Source of the DNA: RHLJ01 sp965247355
GTDB taxonomy: Bacteria; Bacteroidota; Rhodothermia; Balneolales; Balneolaceae
DNA length: 64,000 bases
Direction of reading: 5' to 3'
Assembly (NCBI GenBank): GCA_965247355.1
Contig: OZ252011.1
Coordinates: forward strand, 1,364,001 to 1,428,000
Below, one piece after another: positions 41,462 to 51,200 of this stretch (the first letter of the stretch is position 1; each line of letters begins with the position of its first letter). The position numbers and the translations under genes are program-made. The notes beneath the pieces were generated by a model. That model worked only from the letters and a program-made list of their open reading frames with translations. It did not search any database and was not told where the DNA came from.

Positions 41462-42154
41462 ATGTATAATACCATACCTAAGCATTATCCTTCAGCAATT
41501 CGTATTACAGAACTTGAGACAAAAATTATTACTGATCTTGTCCAGAAAAAACTGGATTTAAAATCCACGATTTGGGCGACTTCATTTTGTAGCGATGAAG
41601 TGAATAATCTCTTCTCTCCCTTTTATGATCTATTTGCAGGCCCCGGACCTTTTATGTTGGGTGGAATTTCAGGATTACCCTTCTCGGGTATAACGGGAAT
41701 GCAGGCATTTCTAAGTCATGCTCCTTCACACGGAGCAGTATTGGTGTTATATGGACCTCATATTGGAATCTCTGAAAACGGACAGATTGGTGAAGTAAAT
41801 CGTCAAAACCAGTTTGCTTCTTCTACCTGTTGCGGATCTTTAGTAGCTGCATTAGAGTCACTTAAAAATGATGAACACCTCCCTTTAGATAATCCATTGG
41901 ATTACCAGCAAGCCCGTGTAATTGAGCATCTCAATAATAACAGAAAGGATATTCTGGAAAGTCAGTTTCCTTTGAAAGAAGCAACCGATGCAGCTTATGA
42001 TGCCATCCATCTAAAAATAAACCGAATTTTAGATGCTATTAAACCAGAACTGGATGATATCAAATTGTACCTGATAGGCGGAATTGTAATTAACACCGAT
42101 TGGACAATTGAGGATTTCTTTGAAGTGAGAAATGTGGAGTATCTGGAGTTTTAA
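41462..42154 (+). CDS. LCIB/C-type carbonic anhydrase-like protein
   Basis: 230 residues from ATG at 41462. The sequence follows the limiting-CO2-inducible B/C (theta/beta-like carbonic anhydrase) family: 'SFCSDEVNN', 'FMLGGISGLPFSGITGMQAFLSHAP', 'VLYGPHIGIS', 'GEVNRQNQ' and 'SSTCCGSLVAAL' (in parts). Candidate zinc ligands are C43, H100 and C123 or C124, with the Asp45-Arg114 pair as the catalytic dyad known from the family. It would interconvert CO2 and HCO3-. Divergent from lysR-sbtA-sbtB. Its last four bases overlap the convergent small gene. Confidence 0.8.
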   Translation: MYNTIPKHYPSAIRITELETKIITDLVQKKLDLKSTIWATSFCSDEVNNLFSPFYDLFAGPGPFMLGGISGLPFSGITGMQAFLSHAPSHGAVLVLYGPHIGISENGQIGEVNRQNQFASSTCCGSLVAALESLKNDEHLPLDNPLDYQQARVIEHLNNNRKDILESQFPLKEATDAAYDAIHLKINRILDAIKPELDDIKLYLIGGIVINTDWTIEDFFEVRNVEYLEF

Positions 42155-42477
42155 AACCAGTTTTCGATCAGTGATTTTTTCCTGAAAGCACTGATTACGG
42201 AAATTGTTAGAATAACAGCTTTAATAACATTAGAAAAAGGGCCTAAAGGAAAGATCATATTTGCGATTGAGTAGGGTATCCACAAAATAGTGAGCGTACC
42301 AAAAAAATTAATTGCAGCAATTATAAACCGATTTTTATCAGCAAAATGCCTTTCCTCAGCCCTATCTAATTGATCTCGTAATTTTAAATCCCTTTCAAGC
42401 TCAGACTCAAACTCTTTCCTTGCGTTTTCTCTCTTCCTTAACTCTGCTAACTCTTTTCTACTAACTTTCTTCCTCAT
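42151..42477 (-). CDS. Small membrane protein with N-terminal coiled coil
   Basis: 108 residues from ATG at 42477. The first ~50 are strongly charged and helical ('RKELAELRKRENARKEFESELERD', in parts), followed by two membrane segments ('FIIAAINFFGTLTILWIPY' and 'VIKAVILTISVISAF'). Family not recognised. It overlaps the VOC gene by 17 bases on the same strand and the LCIB-type gene by four bases tail to tail. Confidence 0.6.
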   Translation of the reverse strand: MRKKVSRKELAELRKRENARKEFESELERDLKLRDQLDRAEERHFADKNRFIIAAINFFGTLTILWIPYSIANMIFPLGPFSNVIKAVILTISVISAFRKKSLIENWF

Positions 42478-42847
42478 AAAAGAACTCAATCATATTTCCG
42501 TCGGGATCGGCAACAAACACAAATCTCCCCTTTTTTCGGTTTGAAGGCCCGCTCATAATCGTAACTTCTTTGCTGCGTAAAAACTCAGCAATCTCATCTA
42601 CTTCTTTTGGAGTTTCCACAAAAAAACCAAAATGGTCGACCCTGAAATCTCTGGAAGTGGGGTCATAGCTGGTTTCAGCTTCCACAATTACCAGTGTATC
42701 TCCATTGCCAACATTATATACTGCCATGCTTTGTCCCATGGTTTTAACAAGCTCGAATCCCAGAATTTCACCGTAAAATTCTTTGGATGCATCGATGCGG
42801 TTTACCCTAATGGTAATGTGGTTGAGTCCGGTTGGCTTAAATTTCAT
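42461..42847 (-). CDS. VOC-family (glyoxalase-like) protein
   Basis: 128 residues with two beta-alpha-beta-beta-beta modules: 'LNHITIRVNRIDASKEFYGEILGFELV' at the start (in parts) and 'FFVETPKEVDEIAEFLRSKEV ... VFVADPDGNMIEFFYE' at the end. Metal-ligand positions H10 and the final Glu are conserved. Substrate cannot be deduced; glyoxalase, dioxygenase or binding-protein roles are all known in the superfamily. Confidence 0.85.
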   Translation of the reverse strand: MKFKPTGLNHITIRVNRIDASKEFYGEILGFELVKTMGQSMAVYNVGNGDTLVIVEAETSYDPTSRDFRVDHFGFFVETPKEVDEIAEFLRSKEVTIMSGPSNRKKGRFVFVADPDGNMIEFFYEEES

Positions 42848-42982
42848 TTCGTTCTGTTAATACAAGTTATCTTTGAGAGATAAACTAACATTTTTATTGA
42901 ATCATTCTTAGTGCATATAAATTAAACTACTTACTTTTTTGCGGATAAAGTGAGAAGTTAGTCCGAATTAAAAACTGAGCCA

Positions 42983-43666
42983 TTGTCCACTTTTTACATT
43001 GTAGCTACCCCTATTGGAAACCTGGGAGATTTCTCTCCAAGAGCAGTTGAAACTCTGAAAAGTGTGGAGTATATCGCCTGCGAGGATACCCGAACATCCG
43101 GTAAGCTGTTAAAGCATTTTGGAATTGATAAGCAGACGTTCTCCTTCCATCAACATAATGAGCATAAAAAAGTGGGGCATCTTCTTAATATCCTGAATGC
43201 TAATCAGGATGTTGCATTAATAAGCGATGCAGGTATGCCCGGAATCTCTGATCCGGGTTTTCTGGCCGTTCGTGCAGCCCAACAAGAAGGACACACCATT
43301 TGCGTGATTCCCGGTCCTGATGCAGCTACATCTGCTTTGGTAGCAAGTGGACTCCCCTGCGACCGGTATTCGTTCGAGGGATTTCTACCTCATAAAAAAG
43401 GCCGACAAAAACGACTGGGACAACTCGCAGAAGATGAACGAACATTGATAATTTATGAGAGCCCGAACCGATTGCTTAAACTCATTGATGAGTTAGAAAA
43501 GTATTTCGGACCGGATCGACTTATGGCAGTAGCACGGGAACTCACCAAAAAGTTTGAGGAAATAAAACGTGGTACAATAGTAGAACTAAAAGAAGAGTTT
43601 AGTTCAAGAGATTCTATTAAAGGTGAAATAGTGGTTGTGGTAGCAGGAAAAGGATATTCAGAATGA
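42983..43666 (+). CDS. rsmI: 16S rRNA (cytidine1402-2'-O)-methyltransferase
   Basis: 227 residues. Tetrapyrrole-methylase fold with 'IVATPIGNLGDFSPRAVETL', 'EYIACEDTRTSGKLL' and the AdoMet loop 'LISDAGMPGISDPG'. It methylates the ribose of C1402 in 16S rRNA. The start is TTG at 42983, since no ATG precedes the conserved N-terminus. Its end overlaps the lnt ATG by four bases. Confidence 0.95.
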   Translation: MSTFYIVATPIGNLGDFSPRAVETLKSVEYIACEDTRTSGKLLKHFGIDKQTFSFHQHNEHKKVGHLLNILNANQDVALISDAGMPGISDPGFLAVRAAQQEGHTICVIPGPDAATSALVASGLPCDRYSFEGFLPHKKGRQKRLGQLAEDERTLIIYESPNRLLKLIDELEKYFGPDRLMAVARELTKKFEEIKRGTIVELKEEFSSRDSIKGEIVVVVAGKGYSE

Positions 43667-45216
43667 ATAAGTTTTTAGAAAATAAGTGGGCACTTTCGAT
43701 TACAGCGGGAATTTTACTTGGATTAAGCTTCCCTCCTGTGAACCTATCTTTTTTAAGCTTCCCTGCCTTTATACTTTTTTTTCTTCTCACTGAAAAAAGT
43801 GCCAGTTATAAACAGACAGCCTATTTCAGTTATGCTGGTTTTCTGGTCTGGAATATCGCTACAACCTACTGGCTAATGATGGCGAGCGTAGGTGCAGGAA
43901 TTGCTGCCATGTTAGCGAATAGCGTGTTAATGACTATCCCACTTTGTCTGGCTCAGTTTTTTAGTAAGAAGTTCAAAAACCCGGTTCTAATTGCGTTACT
44001 GCAAGCTTCTGCATGGGTTGGATATGAATTTCTGCATCATAACTGGGATCTTGCATGGCCCTGGCTGGCTATCGGGAATGCATGGAGTAATCAGGTAAGT
44101 CTGATACAATTTATTTCCAATACCGGACATCTGGGGATTTCATTTTGGGTGGTTTTTACTTCAGCTTTAGCAGTGCAGGCTATCCGTTTAAAAACCCGTT
44201 TTTTAGCAATATCGACCACAACTTCTTTGCTACTCCTGCCACTTGGATCGTTGGTTTACTTTGGATTAACCAATCCTGTAGATATGGATGTTGATCCGGT
44301 TTCTGTAACAGTTATCCAACCAAATCATGATTCCTACGAAAATTATGGTGGAATGAGCGGTATATCAGAGGTTTTGGATAGTTTGTATTCAATCACTGAA
44401 AAAGTAAAAACGGATGATTCTGAGCTTATCATCTGGCCGGAAAATGCGATTGATCAGGCAACCAGGATTGGTAATTATGTTACCACAAGAATAGCAGACT
44501 CAGCAATTGCCTGGAATACAAATCTACTTATAGGCACAGGTCTTACGGTTGTTTATAATGATGATAATCTACCTACCACCTACCGGACAAGCAGAAATGG
44601 TACCAACTACAATATTTTCAATTCTACTCTTTTTTCTGATGATGAAGGGAATCTCACTTATTACAACAAAGCTAATCTGGTACCGATTGTAGAACGAACA
44701 CCTTTTCTGGATTTTTTCAACAAAATAGATGTTTTTGGCTTGGTTGATTGGGGAGGAATTCCAAATTATGGAAAGGGAAATACCCCTGATATGTTAATTA
44801 CAGAAGCCTTTTCAACGCCCGGACTAGTCTGTTATGATTCGGTTTACCCAGGCTGGATTCGTGAGTTTGTAAATGATGGGGCAGATTTCATTACTATTAT
44901 TACAAACGATGGTTGGTGGGGGAATTCAAGCGGACATCTACAGCATTTTTCTTATGCACGTCTTCGGGCAATAGAGTTTGATCGTTGGGTAGTTCGAAGT
45001 GCTAATAATGGTACATCCGGAATTATCCGTCCTGATGGAACCATTGAGCAAAAAACAGAATATTGGGTTCGTACCGGGTTTAATTCTACTATACCAAAAA
45101 GATCATCCCGAACTTTATATACACGATTCGGGGATTGGCTTTCTTATCTTTGCTTGATACTTGTCTCTGGTGGTTTTGCGTATGGAAGATTCTTCGTGAA
45201 ATCTACCTCGAAGTAA
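43663..45216 (+). CDS. lnt: Apolipoprotein N-acyltransferase
   Basis: 517 residues. N-terminal membrane helices precede a nitrilase-like periplasmic domain. The catalytic triad is visible as Glu in 'IIWPENAID', Lys in 'YYNKANLVPIVERTPF' and Cys in 'PGLVCYDSVYP'. It N-acylates lipoproteins at the outer leaflet of the inner membrane, which fits the lipobox-bearing GH16 enzymes in this window. Coupled to rsmI; its 3' end overlaps the convergent sprA gene by 14 bases. Confidence 0.93.
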   Translation: MNKFLENKWALSITAGILLGLSFPPVNLSFLSFPAFILFFLLTEKSASYKQTAYFSYAGFLVWNIATTYWLMMASVGAGIAAMLANSVLMTIPLCLAQFFSKKFKNPVLIALLQASAWVGYEFLHHNWDLAWPWLAIGNAWSNQVSLIQFISNTGHLGISFWVVFTSALAVQAIRLKTRFLAISTTTSLLLLPLGSLVYFGLTNPVDMDVDPVSVTVIQPNHDSYENYGGMSGISEVLDSLYSITEKVKTDDSELIIWPENAIDQATRIGNYVTTRIADSAIAWNTNLLIGTGLTVVYNDDNLPTTYRTSRNGTNYNIFNSTLFSDDEGNLTYYNKANLVPIVERTPFLDFFNKIDVFGLVDWGGIPNYGKGNTPDMLITEAFSTPGLVCYDSVYPGWIREFVNDGADFITIITNDGWWGNSSGHLQHFSYARLRAIEFDRWVVRSANNGTSGIIRPDGTIEQKTEYWVRTGFNSTIPKRSSRTLYTRFGDWLSYLCLILVSGGFAYGRFFVKSTSK

Positions 45217-48200
45217 TAGCAATTCTTACATTAAACCGGATATCATGATTGGTTCTGGTTGGCAGGTTGTTTGATTCAATCCGGCTGTAGGTATACTCAA
45301 AGTTCGATGTGATAGTCCGTGAAATCTGATACCCCAAAGTAAATGTTCCGTTTATTCGAATTCTTTCTGTAGTACGCTTCGTATCCCGGCTGTCTTTGAT
45401 TGCCTGACTTATAGTTGGCAAAGCATCAGCATCTCTGAGAGCATTATTCAGATCGGTGTCCAGCTTAAAACTATTTTCTGTATCACTGTCAAAGCTACCC
45501 CTTATACCCATATTAATATTATTCTTAACTTTTGGAAGAAATGAAATACGAACATTGCGGAATACATAATTTACTCCAAAATCAAAACCACGGGTCAGTG
45601 TTTCTGTAACCCTGTTACTATTCACAGCAAAGGTTGAAATATTGCCCCGGTCATAACCAAGCTCTGTTTTTAGGCTTGATTGCCAGGTCACATTTAATTT
45701 AGCCAATGGAGAGAATCTTTGCTCCACCCTGATTGTAGTCGGCTCGTATAAGCCACGTTCATCTATTACAGAAAAATCACCTAATGATTTGGAAGGCTGC
45801 TTTCCTGTCACTGCATTCAAACTCCAATCAACACGATAAGAGCCGCGATAGGAATGTGAAAGTGTGGCTGAGCTCATCTTTTTTCCGAGAAAAGGAATAA
45901 AGCGTTGAAATTGTGTCCAGTTTATTCTCCATTGAGGCAATGGAAAAGCCATAAAACCCTTACTTCCTATCCCATTCCTGCCATCTCCAAGGTATGCTCT
46001 TCTGAAATCGTCCTGAAGCGTATTCCGGTTTAAAACACTCCTACCATCATTGTTTCCTAAAGAATCTCTTAGCACTGTACTTCCATCAACAATATCAGAG
46101 TAAGCCGTTTCAAGCTGTCGTTTTAACAAATCTTCATACCCGGTTCCGAATGCCCAAACCGAGGTATTGTAATTACCGGATTCGGTCGTAGTTGATGTGT
46201 ACGTACCATCTATACCGGCGATAATATTTTCAGTTTTATTATTTGATATGGCCAATGTCCAGTCTAAGTCGACCGTAATATTTTGAAGAGGTGAAATTCG
46301 GGTACTTGCTGACACATTATCAGAGTACCTGTTATTAGCCGGAAACCGCACTTCATTTACCCCATTTACATTCCCAACTAATTGCTCACGAGGAATTCTT
46401 TCTGTGAGTCCTAACCGATACCCAATAGGTGGTGAAAAATTATCTGCTCCCGGATTATTGAATGCATAATAAATTTGTGATTCTCCACTATAACCCGGCT
46501 GACTTCCACTTTTAGATCGTTTATAACTTGTTGATACATCTTTCATACTAAAAATCGCTAGGAATACTTTCCTGCTTAAAAAGCGTACATCTTTTAGTAA
46601 ATCAGGGGCAGGTTTGGGCGTTCTCAAACTATCCGGAATGTCATTTTCAGCCTCAAGGTTTCTTGCCTCCCTTGCTGATTTACGCTCTGTAGTTTCTTGC
46701 TTATCAGATTCTTTTATTTTTGTGAAGATGCCAAACTTGTTGAAGATTCGTTCTGTATTTAGCCTAAGTGAATTATCCAGTTGAAAACTATTTGCAACAC
46801 TTGCTCCCAAATTCGATCCTCTAGGACTGTTATTCCATTGATATCCCCCTCCATACGACGCAGTATAGGTTAGCCAGTTTAATCCGTTTATCTTCGTAAG
46901 ATCCGGACGCCATGAAGCTGTAAACCGTTCTGAATAAGTTGACCTTCTGGCAGTTAGTGAATCTGATACCACTCCTTTTAGTACTTCAAATGTAGGGGTT
47001 ACATTGAATGCAGAACTATCTACACCTGTGATATTCCGATCCTGAATACCTGCACTGGATAGGTCAAAACTGGTACTGGTATTAAAACTAATGGGTATAG
47101 ACGGAGTTAAAGTATAATTAAGAGAAAAATTGTTCTGATTCGTAAATGCATGTTGTTGGTTAAGAGCCTGAATGGTTCCCGGATCGGTAAGATTACGTCT
47201 GCGATCTTCGCTGTACCTTCTTGTAAAAGTAGTAGATGTTGAAATAGATGATGGCAAATATCCCAGGCGTAAACCTGAAAGAACTTTTGCAATTGGTATG
47301 TTTTCAGTAAAACCGAATGGGCGAAAGAGTTTTGTGCGTTGTAGCCTTAGATTATACTGAGCAGAAGCTTTATAATCCCATTTATTTCGGAAAATAAGTT
47401 GAGGATCTTTGGAAAAACCTTTGTTATACACGTAGCTCAGCCGGATATTATCGACAGTATATTGTGCTAATTTACTCTTTGAACCTGTTTTAGAAATGTT
47501 AGACATATTGAATGAAAAGTTTTCACTCACAGTTTGAATATCATTAACTCTTGCGTCAATAATATCCTGTTTCTCGCTTCCTGTTAAACTCTCATCAGAA
47601 TTAATTCTATCCTTAAAATCACTGAGCCGGATGTCTCCCTGATCTGGGAGAAATTTAGGGGTTTGTGTGTTTCTTCGGGTGGAAATATTAACTGGAAAAT
47701 TCCATCCAAATCGATCAGGAACCAGTTTATGAAGATTTACTGTAGTACTTAATCCATATCCAATTTGATCAGACACTGACCGATCGCCAAGACGGGAATC
47801 TAATCCTCCAAAACCATTTGTTCTTCGGGTAAGGTTTGCATTTACTGTAGCAAAATCTGCTAATTTCACAGATGATTTTGCATTTGCTGCCCACCCAAAT
47901 TCATTATCGAATCCGGAAACTCGAAGTTCATTTAACCAAAATTCAGCATTCAGATTCGCAGTTCCTTGTGATTCACCTCCCACTTCAAATGGATTTTTTA
48001 TTCCTAATCCAATTTCTGACACCCGATCAAGAGATGGATTCCCTTTGATAGCAAGTACCGCTCCGGTTACTACATTTTCGCCACCAAGACGTTGCAAAAT
48101 AGTAGGGTCATTATATAATTCTGCAGGATCTTCTCCCCTTGCATCCCGTTCCTGCTTAAGCACATTAAAAGCGGAAATGATGATGTTCATACTGTTTTCA

Positions 48201-51200
48201 TCATACCTCCAAATTTCCTGAGCTTCTTCTTCTAACCTTCCTTTATCTGTTATATTATATTCAAAATCTCTGGGTTGGGAAGGGGTAACAGGCTGTCGGT
48301 ATTCATAGAAATTGTTTTCCAGGTCGTTTCCAAAACGAACAACCAACTCCGCATCTCCTGTATTGGTGTAACCTTCCCCATGAACAAACATTCGAACATT
48401 CGAGTAATTCAGCAGGTTTAATTTACCCGGGTATACCCTCTTCACCATATGAATTTCCTGAGGACCTAAGTTCTCCACACTAAGTACGAGTGATTGCTCA
48501 TTTTCCAGTGCCTGTACCTGCGCCCCACGATTTAAAGCCCTAATTGAGCCATCTGGTTGGCGATATGGAAATGGCTCACGGCTTGCATTCTCTTCAATAT
48601 TGATGGTTGAGACTTCAAAATTATCAAGTGTATTCGGTGACTCTGTTAGTTCTGCTACTTTCCTCCATTGACTGCCTATAAACTCAAAAGTAGCAAAACG
48701 AAGAGTGAATGGTCGTTCATACCCTGACATCCACATACGCATATATGAGATATTTTGAAAACTCTCAACTTCGCCGAATTTCCTTTTAAAATCACTAATA
48801 GGAACCCGAACAAGATACCAAGAGACCTCTTTATTGGTTACCGGGCTTATACTGGACACTTTATCGACGATATAACTCCCTTCTGATCCAATCTGTAACT
48901 GTTGCTCATCAGCAGGGTTAAAATCTATTTCATATTGATAGTAGGAATTTGATTGCTGAATAGAAGACGAGCTAACTAATCCTTCGGTATCCGGTTTTAA
49001 TGTTATAGCGGTTTTATCACTGCTTGAACTGCTTTCCGGAGTATTACCATCGTGATATCCCAACATTCTGAAAAAGCGCTCGTTCAAATTAAGCTCTCTC
49101 ACCTTAGACTCTCCGTAATACACATAATCGTCATTGGAAGGATCTGCCTCAACCTGCTCCAGCATTTCACTTCCTTCTCCGTAACTATCCCGAATCGACT
49201 CTATAAAGCTTTGGAATAAAGTCCCTTCATCTCTTCCCTCTGCTCCCTGTGTACCAGGGTTAGGCGCTCCATCCAGGCCGACATCTTCTAACTGCCGGTT
49301 TGAGTTTGAAAACTGTCCTAACGGAACAGGTGGAGACGGAGGAATGTAGGATCTTGGATCCCCTTCAGGGTCATCCTCAGTAAGGTTATTGAGTACAGTT
49401 GAAAGGCCATCTTCTGTATTCAATCGTACATTCGGTACTATATCTTCTGAAATAATCCCCAAATCAAGATAGATCTTACCATCGTAAAATAACTCTTGTC
49501 CTGCCGGGTCCTGACCACCAGGAAGTACCGGCTGTACCCAGAATTCAAGAAACTCAATATTGTTCTGAACTAAATCTTCCTGCCCAGGAGGAATCACTGC
49601 CGTCATCCCTCCCCATGTTCTCTCAGGCTCATTTTCAAGTATATTTCTTAGGTCCCGATTGTAATTGTATGGTCCTCTTTGATTCGGATTATAGTATACA
49701 TCCAACGGGGTTAGATTTGCATCGCTGGCATTTATAATCTCACGACCTTTAAAAACCTCATCTACAAATATTGGTCTGGACTCTTCCGTTACAATCGCAT
49801 TTCGGATCGACTCGATATTTCTAGGTATCGAATACCAGGAAAATTGTGAGCGCAAATCAGATCGGGCTTTTCTATCTGAAATAGAAGTTTGTGGAGGTGA
49901 ATTCTCAGGGTCCTGAAAGTAGGAGATATCGCTGTCATAGCCTGGAATTGCTCCAGGAGCTGCGGCAAGATTCCACCTTGTCGGGTTTACAAAACTGATA
50001 CTGTACTCCGCTCCTTCGAAATCATCAATAAAAACCAACCCATTTTCTTCATCCCTGAATAGTTCACCGTTGTCGATAGCTTCCTGAACGGCATTTGTTT
50101 GTGCTACCCCTGGTCGAATCTGAGCAAATTCGCCAGTTAATGTAAAATTGGAAGCTGTCTTTGTTTGAAGAAGAGGAATCCGATCAATAAACCTTGTTAA
50201 CCAGGGAGTATCGAAACTAGCAGATCCATCCAAACCCAGTACGGTATTATTGATAGGCTCATTTCCAATTCTGATTTTATCAGATAAAGGCTGCTCTTTT
50301 AACCTGAAAAAAGTACTTCCGAATCTTATGTCTTCATTAACGGTGTATTCTGCTCGAACCCCGGTAAAGTTCTTTTGACCTATGATACTAAACTGGTTGT
50401 TCTCGTATTCAACTTCAATCTCTTGTCCGGAAGCCAGATATTTATCATTCAGAATTGTGAGGCTACCAAATGAGTAATCTACTTCATAATCCACTCCTTC
50501 TGATAGCTCAACATTGTTCGCAAATACCTTGACGGAACCTTCTACCAGCCCGAAGCCTAATGTAAAAGAACCGGATACTCCACCACTTGAAATCCCGGTT
50601 ATTCCATAATTACGGTTTTTAGAATTTTCTCTGGCATCTGATTGTTTCAAATCATAAAGCTCTGTAAATGCATATGTACTGATTACTGAGTCTGGTACGT
50701 TCGCATCATTCAGCAGTTCAGTAATCCGATCTCCAAAGGGCTCCAGATATGGAAACATTAGTCTGCCGCTTCCAGCATCAAGTGTAACCCCTGTAAAATC
50801 AACAATGTTATCTGATCCAATAGCACCCTCAGAATCCACCCTATCTAACCCTAAATCTTCCAGAAGATCCTGATTCCTTTCAGGTAATGTAAAAACCGGC
50901 TGATTTCCCCTGGTATCCGATATCTGAAGTTCAAAACCTTCAGGAGTAATTCCTGAAACCCCTAACGAATAAATATTTCTCATGGTCAATGGCCATGCTC
51001 TGTCCTGAGTTGTCATTCCTCCCGGACGTAATAGCTTTAAATACATCCTGTTTCCTTCAGTAGTATTCAATTCTCCAACTTGTATCGGTGCTCCTGTAGC
51101 TGGATTGGTATATACATAAGAAACCGCTATGGCATCTCCTGAATTGATATAACTTCTCATGCTTATAAAACCCAAAGCCCGGTTGAAGGTATAATCAACC

